Of a stretch of DNA of 64,000 nucleotides, positions 1 to 11,231 are shown one piece after another. Under the pieces are notes generated by a model. The model worked only from the letters and a program-made list of their open reading frames with translations. It ran no database searches and was not told where the DNA came from. Source of the DNA: Ifrita kowaldi (Eukaryota; Chordata; Aves; Passeriformes; Cinclosomatidae). The stretch is taken from positions 1-64,000 of the forward strand of contig VZRS01010787.1 of the NCBI GenBank assembly GCA_013398055.1. The letters are read 5' to 3'. Within the stretch, counting starts at the first letter, position 1; every line of letters starts with the position of its first letter. The position numbers and the translations under genes were made by a program.

Positions 1-87
1 CAAACCGAGCAAGACCCCACACTTGGGGCTCCACAGTTTCAGACGGCGTGCAGTGGCGGTCAGAGGTCTCTGTCCCTCCTACGTCAG
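1..87 (+). other. Possible 3' part of an exon ending at a strong splice donor
   Basis: The first 87 bases hold five CpG dinucleotides and no stop codon in any of the three forward frames. They end at CAG/GTGAGC, a near-consensus donor (GT at 88-89). This could be the end of a first or internal exon entering from outside the window. With all three frames open over so short a GC-rich stretch the coding frame cannot be chosen, and I recognise no protein. It may equally be chance. Confidence 0.2.
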
Positions 88-897
88 GTGAGCTGCTTTT
101 CCTTGTGATGCTCCAGGGTATATTCACCTATACTATCAGTCCTCATTCTTAAATCCAGAATACTAAAGCATCAGCCCATCTAAAGGATTCTTTTCTCTCT
201 GTGCTTGAAACCATACCTTGTGATATGTACAAACCATGTGAACAAGCCACACTCTGATCCAAAAGAAGCCAGAGAGCCTGGACTGTGGGAGCTGTCCGGT
301 GCTCTGCCTTTTGATACTTCTTGTATGTTATCTGTTGCCACTATAATCATGCCATTTATCTTGAATGAGCAATAACTAGGTTGTTGTTCACCATTCTATA
401 TCATGGCATTCATGATCATTCCAAAGCAATGCCATGACTTGTGCAGCCTGACATTTACACAGTGCGACCGAGCTGCTCAGTCACGTATGGAGACCTGCTG
501 CAGCTCCCAGAACCAGCAGCATATTATCACATCAGATGAGATCTCATGCTGCTGTATTTATAAGCACAAGAGACCACATAAGTTGTCTCCTTCAGTGGCA
601 GCTTGAAGATGCAATATCAGGCTTGAAATGTGCAGGGAGTCAGAGACCCAACCCTGCCCCCTGGAAATTTACGTGACTCCTATTGCCGCCAGCAATAGTT
701 TCTGGGATTGCTCTCACACTCCTACAGCATTCAATACTCAATCTCTGCTGCAAACAGCAGCCACAGCTGTCCAGCTCACCCTGGTATGATGAGCAGGCCT
801 CTGGCCACCCCTCACTCCCTGCAGAGCCCTGCTCCTGCGCAGACATCAGCTCCTGGAACTGCTCCAAGGTCCTCACAGGTCACTGCACGCCACTTAC

Positions 898-961
898 CGT
901 GCACCACTGCTAATCCTATCAGCAGCAGTTTCCTCTCTCAGATGTCCAGTAATTGAAAGGA
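898..961 (-). other. Candidate minus-strand small exon (weak)
   Basis: On the minus strand the segment is bounded by an AG (complement of 962-963) and by a full GTAAGTG donor (complement of 891-897). One of its three frames is open across all 64 nt; the other two contain stops. The upstream polypyrimidine tract is poor, and the peptide is not recognised. The good donor is the only strong signal, so a chance splice-like site is more likely than a real exon. Confidence 0.12.
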
Positions 962-1234
962 CTGGGAATTTTGATTTGCATGCTGTGTTACAGAAAAATA
1001 TTATGGCTAGGGATTAAACTCCTGCTGTAAAATACAACACATGCCAGAGGAGAATGTCAGATATTCCTTCTTCTTTCCCTACAAAGTTATACATGATCAG
1101 AGTACAGCAAGGATTGGAGAAACATAGGCAAAAGTTGCCTCTCTCGGGTAGCACAACAGGTATGAACTTTCAGGGAAAAACCTCTGTCTCCCTCCTCAGA
1201 CCTAAACTCCAGCCATAGAGAAGAGTACAGTCCT

Positions 1235-1309
1235 CTGCTCCATTTCTCTCTGTCCAAAATTAAACTTGAGCTATGTAATGGAGCACAGATGTCTGCTCCA
1301 TTTCTCTCT
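1235..1309. repeat. Imperfect 58-bp tandem duplication
   Basis: The 17-mer CTGCTCCATTTCTCTCT occurs at 1235-1251 and again at 1293-1309, a spacing of 58 bp, and both copies are followed by a diverged CCAAA(A)TTA. The sequence between the exact cores is only loosely similar, so this is an old local duplication. Confidence 0.7.
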
Positions 1310-3208
1310 CCCCAAATTAGTCTACCTGGACAAAATAGCTCCAAAGAGAGCTTTTCATGTCATAGCTATAAAATGTATTTGAGAAAGCATATGCATAGTG
1401 TCATTAAGGAGTCTAGACAACGAAAAATTTTAAGTATATTTTAGCCTCTTGCTATCCCTGGTGTTATTTTGATGTCTTTCTATGCTTGAATCCAAAGCTA
1501 AAGAAGTTCATTGGAACATACAGGTTCTTTGCTCTTCTAAGCCTCCAAAAACAGATGTCAGATGCTCTGCTGCAAATGAGAGTGGGAACAACAGTGTGCA
1601 AATGATTTGCAATCCCCAAATTTAGTCATGTTTGGATCACCTTCTCTCTTTCCCGTTCCTCTCAATAATGCTTGTGACAGGGTCTGACTGCACAGACATT
1701 TAGGAGGAAGCTTTTAACCGTGCAAATTCAAGGGCACAAGCACAAGCAAGTGTATTCTGCTCTGTACAGAGGTCCTTGCAGAACAACCTCTTCTCCCTCA
1801 GCAACAACACAATTACCTATGGCAAGTGCAATTGAAGAAAATCAAACATCAAATCTGCTAAACATCCAATAGGGACCTGGTTTTCTTTGCAAAGCTTTCA
1901 AACAAAGCGTTTTTTCTCCATTCCCACAGCTTCCAACACATGACCAAGACAGTAAATTACTCTCCAATACAAGCAATAAATCCTGTCTCTGCTTCACTCT
2001 CAGTTAAATGCAACCAGCTTTGGAAATCATACGCTCATCAGAGCCAGGCAAAGTTTTCCTTCATTCTGGAAGAAAATATGAATTGCCCAGACAGCAGCTT
2101 TGGACAGTATGAAGATTGTTTACTCCCATCCTCTGAAAGAGACAGAGATCTGCCAGGAAGGAACCTGAGACCTCAGGCCTGTTTGGCGCTGTTGAAAATC
2201 TGTTCAATAGGAGAACATAGTTTATGTCTGGCCAGCACCAGAGCAAGGAATGGGAGATGAAAAACAATGATCATATTTGCCTGAAAGATTAAAAGGGGCT
2301 GCTCTGCATGCTCTGGTGCTGACAGATCTCATGATTTAATCACAAGCCTTGAAATACTTAGGGATATTTTAGATTTGTGGTGATTGAGGAACAGTTTCAG
2401 GTTCTTCTAATGAAACAAAATGTTTCACCCCAAGACTGTATTGATCCTTGCGTATCTTCAATTTGACTGTGACTATTCTAAGTTTTATTTTAGCAAAAAA
2501 TTTTTGAAGGTGCCAGACCTGTCTTTCGGAACAACAAAACTGAGCTCCTGAAAAAATAAGGTAGACAAACAATAAATGCTATCTGGTCTGGCTCTCCTGG
2601 ATCCTCATGCTGAAGCTGAGGTGAGGGCAAGAACGCAAGAACAGCTTGGAAGGTGCAGACAGTCAAACCCACTCTGTGCCAGAGCTGCAGAGGCTGCAGA
2701 AAGTGACATCTGGTCTGGGATAATCTGCCTTCCTTACAGTGGCTTTATGAGAGGGAAGCGCCACTGATCTCAGAGGACTTGTTCCAGTTTTAGCTCCGTG
2801 TCGGATCAGAACGAGACCAGCTGCAATCCCGGGTGGGTGCTGCGGCATCCCCCAGGTCAGCGATTTCCCCAGGAAAGGGGGGATGCACCAGGTGCCACAG
2901 GAGTGCAGTGCTGGACGGCTTCAGTCCCTCACGCTGCGCTGGAATGGATGCAGCCACGAAAGGATTTCCTGATCCCCAGGCAGAAATTTGGCTTGCCCCA
3001 ACCTCTTGACACACATCCCAACCCCACAGCAAATCACACTGGGAATGACCTGCAGGAGGGGCGGCAGGTTACCCGCCAGATGCTGGGGCTCCCAAAACTT
3101 TCAGACTTGTAGTTCCAAAATCCTTCTCTCTGGAGCTCGCATCACCGATTTAAAGTCTTTGGGTGACAGCTTTCTCACTCCAATCCTTTTGCCAGTATCT
3201 GGACACTG

Positions 3209-3249
3209 TTTTTGGGGTTTTTTTTGCTTTTGTTTTTGTTTTTTTTAAT
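3209..3249 (+). repeat. T-rich low-complexity tract with TTTTG units
   Basis: A run of T broken by G and single C residues. It is simple sequence and has no gene-like features. Confidence 0.8.
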
Positions 3250-5816
3250 TTGCCTATGGCTATCCCAAACCCACTAATTTCAAAACCAGAGGTAGAGACA
3301 AGCCCCCTTGTGCCCTCTGGCTCTGGCACAAGGAATGGAGATGATAACTGGCATGTGTAGCCAGGAACGTCAAGGCATAGAGTTTGACTAAAAAACATCC
3401 TCTGTGACAAACTGTACAACAAACCAAATAATATTAATATTTATAAAATATTTAGGCTTCCCTGATTTCTTTGGACTTCTTTCTTGCAAACTTAGATTAA
3501 CATGTAAATATGTATATAATCAGGCCATTACAGGAAAAAATTATCTTGTCACCATGGAAAACAGGCAGATTTTCTTTTTGTTACATTTTAGGTAAGGGGT
3601 CTGATTCTCACTCATGTTGCATTCTTCACGTTGTGCCAGCAAATTAATCTTATTTTTAGGCCCTTTTTGCTCTACTGAAAAGGTGTAAAAAGGCTGTTGT
3701 ACAGATGAGGATTGAGAATGAACTGTTGTTTTGTGAATTAGAATTATACTTCATCTGAATTATCAAAGATAGAAAAAATAGCACAAATATCAGAGAATAC
3801 CACATTAAAATACAAAACTCGTTAATTTTAACACGTATTACTGACATGTTTATTGATTATCAATAGTTGTCAATTTATGCTTTCCCTCCATGACCTAAAT
3901 GTTTTGTTTTCACAAGACAAATCTGGATTTCCTCATAACAAAGTTGAGCTGCTGTAAAAGAATTAGATGAAAGATAACTAAACCACCCCAAATCCTGCAA
4001 CTCTCATTTTCACGTGGAGCAGGTTTTGCACTAGATGTCTTGCTTGGGAGCTGTGAAAATCACCCAAAGAATCTATTTTCCTCCTGTTTTTATGTGCACA
4101 TAATTCTCATTACTGGTAATGGTTGTGAAAAAAAGAAAATAACCTTTAAAAACACAGAAAATGTTGTTCTATTTTTGTTAATTCAGTGGCTTAATTGCAT
4201 TCTTCATTTGGTGATACGGTTTGTGGCAATAGAGATTTTACAGTAAGACAAAGAGAGCTTTCTCTCTGCTTTCACATCAAAGAAAAAAAATGTTATGAAA
4301 TACTTTTTCAAAAGCATTTAAATCACCTGACCTGATTTTTCAAATTAATCCAATTATTTTAGTTGATAGAGTGTTTAATACGACACTGTAGATATGGCCC
4401 TGGTTTTAAATCAGTAAGTCACAATAAGACATTTACTATCAACCTTTTCACAGTAATTACCAAGATTTTTTCTTCTCAGATGTATTTCGTCTTGGCCCTG
4501 ACAGCTCAAACACTCCAGCAGTGAGTAAATAGTGTGAGGGAGATCAGCTCGTCAGCTGGGGAAGTCCTGCCCTTTGCTCCTTCAATCTGTTACCTGCCCA
4601 TGATCGATTTTCTTAAATCCTTTCCTCCAGCACAAGAGGACTGGATCAGGTACTTGCACACATACATACGTTCATCCACTCTGGTTAAGACCTCATTAAT
4701 ATTTTAGTATTAAAAATTCCATGTTTTAACAAATTCCTCAGGATTTATTCTTATTTTCCTTCATTTCATGTGGTGTCTCATCCCTCCATCACATGAGACA
4801 AAAAGGGCCTGGAGACATCAGTCACTGCCTGTCCCTAATCTGGTCCCCCTCAGGGCAACAGGAGGATTTGGGAGCAGAACATGCTGGATGCCACACTCCA
4901 GTTTTCTCATGCACATGTTTGGATTTTGAATTTCCAGGGTGCCTGTGTTAAAATCAGGAGGAGAGGAATGAGACTGTCCCACAGAGACTCATGAGGCTTT
5001 TGCTTTATTTATAGAGCATCCAAACCCAGAATATTAAATACCACTGAGACGCAAGTCTGGGTACAACAAAACAGATTTTGGGATATGCTCCTCTCCGTCA
5101 CACCAGGAAAACCTGTTGTCAAAACACAATTGAGCTTTCACACTCAGTCTAAACACTACCAGCACTATCAGATCCAGCCTCAGAGAGAAACCATAAAACA
5201 GCCTACGTTTCAATAGAGGATCTTAACACTCTCCCAAGAGCCCCTCTCTGTCAGGAACCCATTCAGCCAGACTTGGTTTCAGGTTGGAACCAAAACCCCA
5301 GCACCAAACTCTCACTCCGCAACCACCATTTCAAAAGGCTCTCTCACATCAGTGACAGCTGCTGGAGAATCAGGAGAAAAAGAGCAGAGAAGAACCACAC
5401 AGCAAGCTCTCCGTCTGAAAGTATCAAAATTTGCCCATTGAAGCCTGGATTTGCCCTTTTTTTTCCTATACTGACAGCTCCCACACCACAGTACCTATCC
5501 AAGGAAGTGTAGGGATGCTTACACAGCCTCTTGGACCAGGGAACAACAGCAGATACATGGGTATTGCTGTTCCTGGCCAGAGACTGAGCCTGAGACTTGT
5601 GTCTTTTCATGGCCACTGACTCATAGCTGTCATCTGACACATTAATAGCCAGACCCTGTCCTTCTAGTCACACCTGCTGAGCTCCCTGCGTAAGACCAGA
5701 ACAGCTGGATTTGGTCATTTGGTCACACATGTCCCTTATGGCTTATAGTGCTATGGGGAGACGCTGCCAGTGAAGTCACTGTTCCTTTAAAGTCCTAGGA
5801 CTGTCACCCACTAAAA

Positions 5817-5868
5817 TATGGGCTACAAATATATATCTGGGGTTGTGTATGTATATATTTATATACAC
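5817..5868. repeat. AT-rich, TATA-rich tract
   Basis: Alternating A/T with several ATATAT stretches, placed directly before the CR1 fragment. Low-complexity sequence only. Confidence 0.6.
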
Positions 5869-5869
5869 T

Positions 5870-6000
5870 TCCCTCTCCCTGGAAGTGTTTAAGGCCACTT
5901 TGAGCAGCCTGGTCTAGTGGAACGTGTCCCCACCCATGACAGGGGTGTTGGAACTGGACGGTCTTTAAGGTCACTTCCAACCCAAACCATTCTGTGATTC
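5870..6000 (+). mobile_element. CR1 LINE, 3'-end fragment
   Basis: This reads as the 3' UTR end of the avian CR1 non-LTR retrotransposon. In order it shows GGAAGTGTTTAAGGCC, GAGCAGCCTGGTCTAGTGG, the CCCACCCATGACAGGGGTGTTGGAACTGGA block, the conserved TCTTTAAGGTCACTTCCAACCC motif split by substitutions, and the terminal CCATTCTGTGATTC. CR1 copies are normally 5'-truncated and end in such a short tail, as here. Compared with the usual consensus about ten bases are missing after AAGGCC. No reverse transcriptase remains, so it is a dead copy, sense on the + strand. Confidence 0.93.
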
Positions 6001-9000
6001 CCTGTCTGTGCACACATGAAGATTCTCTACAGATCTCCAGTCTCTCCAGGAAGTTCTGGTATACAGAGGTCATTGAAATAAACTATATGGCCTTCATTAA
6101 GATCAGGCTGCTCTAGAAGTTGTTCCTGCTAGGGCAGATTTGGAGAAAAGCAGTGCAGTATCACTACACCACCTTTTGTTGACAACAGCCTGGGGGTAAA
6201 ATAACTTTTTTTATTTCCTTCTCCAGCCTCCCATTCTTCTTTAGGCCTAGCAAATGCCCTCAGACATCCTGATCTTATAATTTCTCCCAGATAAGTTATT
6301 TCACAGACTCAAGCCTTTGTTTTCCATCTCCCAGACTGACTCTGTGAGAGCTGCCATAGCCCCCAGCTCCTTCTGCACCTGAAAAGATGTCCCTGAAGGA
6401 CTTCAAATGTTTATGAGAACTGAAGCAGGAATTGTACTCAAAAGTCAAAGTTTGAGGAAGAGGGACAAGAGGTGATAACATACAAGCAGGAGAACAGAAG
6501 GAAAGAAGATGCTGCACAATTCTCTTCTGCTACTACTTTTTTTAAGGTCTCAAAACTCAAGATTTTTACCATTTCTAAGAAAAATGACCTTCAGCAAGAA
6601 AAATTTATGTCTCTTAGGAGGCACAGAGCTATAAAGGTGAGTAAACTAGGAAATACTCAGCAGTTCTACCCAGACTTAGGAACAGCTCTGTGCATAACCC
6701 ACTGCTGCCTTACACAAAGCTCTATTTGCCACTCACATCTCCCCACCAAAAAACAGGCAGTAGTCCTGGGAGACTATCCATACCTTTCCTCACCCCTTGC
6801 TGATTGACTTAAGACTCTGGGAAGAGCAAACTCAATATAATCCCTCCCTCCAGCACAGTCCTCTCTACCTTCTGCTCAACTGCAGCTATTAGGGATTTTT
6901 GTGATGGGCTGTGTCTGCTTTCTTTTTAATTACTGTTTTGCTTATATCACTGAGTTTTAAAATCCTTCTTGTTTTTTTTTCCATCCCCATTTTTCACTTC
7001 ATTTTTCATGCTGCTTCTTCTGTTTGGTAACACCCTCTCACCGCGGGTTTTGCATTAGTAGTCCCTGCCTGCTCTCTGTCCTGCAGGGTCTCCTGATGTT
7101 TCGCTTTCCAACAAAGTGGTGGTGTCTGGGTTCTTCAAAACAAAACCACAGTCACCTTCGCTGCAGTATTAGGGACTGATGGGTGGTGTTTGGACAACTC
7201 TAAAAGGGTATTTCTAAACAGATGGGAAGGTTAATTTATCCTCATGAAAACTGGGTGTTGCTTGGTAAGTAGAAATAATACACTGGCTGGCCATCTGTGT
7301 TTTACAGCCGTTAAAAAATAATTTTAGTAGTATTAACTAAACTCCCTCAGAAACAAATTGAGGGCAGGGGCTTTCCCCTTTCACAGTGTTCCTGGGGCAG
7401 AGGAGAGCCTGACCAGGGTTTGACTAATGATAAGGACCCGCCTCTGTCCCACTTTTGTGGGCACCTGTGAAGCCGTAGTGAAGTCCCTGATGGGGAACTG
7501 GACTTCACTGCAGCACACCTTGGGCTCGGGAGAGCTGGTTCTGTGCTGGGCAAGCTCCACCTCTCCCTGTGAGTGTCTTGCAAGGGAAAGTGAACTCAAA
7601 AGGCTGTTGAAATGGGCAGGAAAAAGTGTGCGCTTTTGTTTGTTTTTCTTTTTTTTTTGTATTTTAATCTTTCCACCAAGCCTTAAAAAAATCTGAATTT
7701 TTAAAAATTATTTTCTTGTTAGTTCCAATTTGATGAAATCCAATTTTAAAAACACACAATCCCAGGAGCAGAGAATGGATTTCAGTGTTCTCAATAGTGC
7801 TATAAATAATACGTCAGCAACCAGCATTTGTACAACAGCTTTAGCGAGATTGCAGATCTGAAGGAAATTCAGATAATATTTAGCATGAGAAAGGATTGTT
7901 ATATTCATTGTTATGGAAAGGAAGGTCCCCAGATTGGTTTTTTTTTTAATTATCTATCATTATATAAAGTTTATTTCATGGCATTAGTAATCTCCTGTTT
8001 TGAGGTGTTACCAGTAATGACTTCAGCACATGTTGACAAGTGGTTAGCAAAATTTCCAATTAGATGCAGAAAGCACCTTATTAAAACCTGAAGGTTTACA
8101 GCACTGCTTCCTTCTCAGCCCCTAAGCCTGAGAAAGCATTTGGGAAAACTGTGTGAGGAAAGCAAAGATAATGTGTGAATTGCCTGCAACGAGGACAAGA
8201 GTGAGGGCTGATGTTCAGGGATGTTATAGGCAGTCTTTCGAGAGCTGTAGATCCTTGCTTTCCCATAATTTACACTTGTGTAGCTCATTTTACGTTTCTG
8301 ATCCCCAAAAACAGGATGTAGAGAACTTCTCATTTCCTAAAATTTCCTTCTTGAAATTCTGTTGCAGATGACAGGAACTGGTTCTGTGCTTCAAACTCCT
8401 CTATCCACCCATCAAGTATTAACCAGGTGCCTTTTACAAGAACATCCAAGCAGGTCACTGTTTTTAATGCTTTGCATGCCCAGGCTTTCACCAGTGGAAC
8501 CTGATGAGTTTTTTGATCTGATTTGGAGCATCCCCCATTGCTGCTGGGACCTTGCCTGGGCTGCACACCAGATGATGCTTTGCCTCTCAGCCTGGCCTCA
8601 TCTTCAGCCCTGTGCTTGGGGCACCCTCTGGAAAGGATGATGTGAGCTTGAATTTTCCCTGGCTGAAGAGGCTGAATTTTTCTCTCATGGTTTGTGTGAG
8701 AACTCAGACCAGCAAGTAGCAGTTTTAAAGAGAAGGAGCTGCTGTTCTCTGAAGTGATGGGGCACCAGCTCCTGACTCCAGGCTGTGGGTGCACGGGGAG
8801 CTGGATGGCTATCCCCTGGAGAGTGATGGTGTTTGGGATGCTTCCTGTCTTTTGCATTTTTATTAGCTGTCTTACACAGCCAGCTGTGAAAAACACCTTC
8901 TAACTTGCAGGGTTGTGCTGGTGTGACTTCGGGGATTTTGGAAGGTTTATAATTTCCATGTTATGTTATAGGAGATTTGCACCCTACCATGCTGTCAAAG

Positions 9001-10833
9001 CTTTAATCCAGACTGAAGGAGGTAAATAAATCCACCCCTAGCAAGGAAAGGACAGGTGACATACCTCTTGGGATACAGAGGTGTGTATGCAGTATGCCTA
9101 CCTCATCCCTCCTTAAGGATGTAAATGGTGTGCATGTGCTTTAGACCAGTATTGAGGAGCACAGTTTGGGTTTATGGTATTTCTCCTTCAGTCCTGGAGC
9201 TGGCAAGGTGAGTCCTCCCCACCATGAGCTAGCCCTGACCCTCTAATTCCTTGCCCTGAAAAGACATTTTTCTCATGCAAACCAGCAGCATGGTGGGTTA
9301 GGATTTTGCTGTTGCTTTTGTGCCCTAAACGGGCACTGGGCCAGAGCACAGCATGGATGTGTGGACACCTCCCTCACTGGGTTGGGACAGCTGAAGGCAT
9401 CATCTCCATGCAGGATGTAGTACAAGCCCCTTCCTCTGCGGTTAACCCAAAGCAGCTCTGGTTTCTGTAACTCTTCCTTGGAGCCAGCGCACTGACATTT
9501 TCCCCTCTTCCTTTAAGGAAAAAAAAAATCTAGCATTTAAACATTTGCTTTGGTAAAGGATGAAATGAAAAATAGGTCAGATTTGAAGGATCCCAGCCCT
9601 GACAGTGTCCCTTCTAGAGCTCCAGACGCAGGTTTTTGGAGAGAGACTGAATATGACTGCAGCAGTGCTTCTCACGCTCATTTGTGCTCTTCAGGTTCCT
9701 GTGTACAAAATCACCCTCAAAATGCCCAGGACAAATTATATCCCCATGATTTTAAGGGATGAATTTGGTTGCCAGTGATACATTTATGAAATGAAGCTCC
9801 TCCCTGTTCAGCTCCTTTGAAACTTAGCTGGGTTTTACCATGAAGCAGGGTTATTTTTTTTTGCTTTTAAATAGTCTAAGCCAAATTAGCTGGAACCTAA
9901 TTACAGAATGCTTTTGATTAAAGCCAGACAATGTGCTCTGGAAGCCAGGATCAAAAATGACGAGACTGGATGGCAGTGAAGGATTGGGAAGAAAAAGGAA
10001 AATGACTGATTTGTTTTTAAAATCAAATCAGGATTACTTTTTGTACATGGAACAAAGGTTGCAGCCAAGTCAGGCAAACATTTTGGACTAGGAAAAACTT
10101 GACTTTCAATAATATGATTTTTAATTTCACTTCACAGGCATATAACTGAAATCCAAAAAGAAACTCTAAAGATTATTTCTGCATCTATTCTTAGAGATCA
10201 GGAGAGAAATAGTTGGGAGCCTTGTGTGAGATCTAGAAATCTTACTAAGATAAGATTTCTTATCATGAATTGTAGACATGATAGTGCAGCCAAACAGCTG
10301 TCTGCTCTTGCCTTAATCATGGAACCTTTAGAAAGTAGTCAATAATTATTTTCATGCCATACTCTGAAAATAACCCTGGTTAAAGAAATTGTGCATGTTG
10401 CTAGAAAAACAAATGCTGATTCAACAAAGCTCCTTTCAAAAATACTTTTGTACCTTTAGCTTAATAATGAGCAACAGCCTCATTGCTGTGCTGATTTGAA
10501 TCCTGAAGACTTTTTATTGTCTGGCAACACACTGAGAAGTGCATTCTTTTCCAAGCTATTTTGCTCTAAAACAAGCATGTGGGTTTCTGTATGCAAACTT
10601 TATTCAGCTTCCGAGAATGGAATATTCTGCAGTCCTGTGGCATTTCAAGTTATTTACCTTAACATACAGTGAGGGGGGATTGATATCCATGCTTGGCCTT
10701 ATCATCTGCACACAGGGAAAACTGAGAAATGAGATTCCTTGGGAAATTAGGTTTATTAAGGATTATTTATAGCCAGGGATGTACACCTAAGATTTGAAAA
10801 TGCAATGGCGGGGAGCTTATGGGTGTTGGAAAA
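6001..10833. other. Unique non-coding sequence, no gene recognised
   Basis: Contains a T-rich run near 7.65 kb, an A10 run near 9.52 kb, and an inverted repeat with 10-bp arms at 10235-10260. A 16-nt segment at 9192-9207 is framed by an excellent acceptor and donor but is too short to support. The open frame of about 188 codons on the minus strand at 8330-8896 has no recognisable domain and is treated as chance. Confidence 0.6.
10235..10260. repeat. Perfect inverted repeat, 10-bp arms, 6-nt loop
   Basis: Arms AGAAATCTTA (10235-10244) and TAAGATTTCT (10251-10260) are exact reverse complements around the loop CTAAGA. The pairing does not extend beyond ten bases. It could form a small hairpin in RNA from either strand, but no flanking feature suggests a function. 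Confidence 0.85.
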
Positions 10834-11231
10834 TGTGGTACAGGACGTGGCAGGGACCTAAGAGTCTGGTCTCTCCCATGGATCACCATATGTGATTCCT
10901 GGCCACACGGAAGGCAATTCTTGGCTGTCGCTGCTCTACCATGAACAGCAAGAAATGACGCGGCTAAATTCAGGAGCAAAAGTAGTATTTAATTAATTAT
11001 AAATCAGTTTATATAACTTGGGTCGCCAGCATGGCATAAGGTCATTGGTCATTGATCATCCGCCTCCCATACCGGTTGGCTAAAACTCATAAAACCCATT
11101 TCAAAATATTTCTTCCAGTCAATATCATAACAACACTACATAACAACTGCAGGTGCAACATAGAGAGAATTTGTTTACAAAACCGTAGCACGGTTTCTCA
11201 TAGCTTTTGTGAGAAACACAGAGGTCTCACA
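10834..11231 (-). mobile_element. Endogenous retrovirus solo LTR (minus orientation)
   Basis: Read on the minus strand the segment has the order of an LTR: TGTGAGACC at the start (from 11231), a doubled CAATGACC in the promoter region (complement of about 11040-11057), a TTATATAAACT TATA box (complement of about 11006-11019), an ATTAAA-type polyadenylation signal soon after (complement of about 10989-10994), and an end ...GTACCACA near 10834. The termini share the short inverted TGTG...CACA. The boundaries are approximate: the flanking bases are AAAA on the left and AAAT on the right, so no clean target duplication is seen. No internal retroviral genes are present, which suggests a solo LTR. 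The class is uncertain, possibly ERVL-like. Confidence 0.68.

Larger units (their letters stand above)
88..5869. other. Unique non-coding sequence, no gene recognised
   Basis: Only short open frames on both strands, none resembling a protein family. It contains an imperfect tandem duplication (1235-1309), a T-rich run (about 3209-3249) and AT-rich stretches around 3.4-4.5 kb. The + strand is slightly richer in A and C than in G and T. A minus-strand splice donor with a possible 64-nt exon lies at 898-961. Otherwise I see nothing definable. Confidence 0.6.

Noticed and set aside
6472..6640. Purine-rich open frame ending at AAAG/GTGAGT
   Set aside because: Candidate acceptors upstream are weak or would leave a tiny exon; no recognisable peptide.
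8330..8896. 188-codon open frame on the minus strand
   Set aside because: No domain, signal or repeat; composition looks like translated non-coding DNA, and single-exon genes without family matches are unlikely here.
9192..9207. 16-nt segment between TTTCTCCTTCAG and GTGAGT
   Set aside because: Both splice sites look excellent, but 16 nt is too short to interpret and changes frame; chance pairing is likely.
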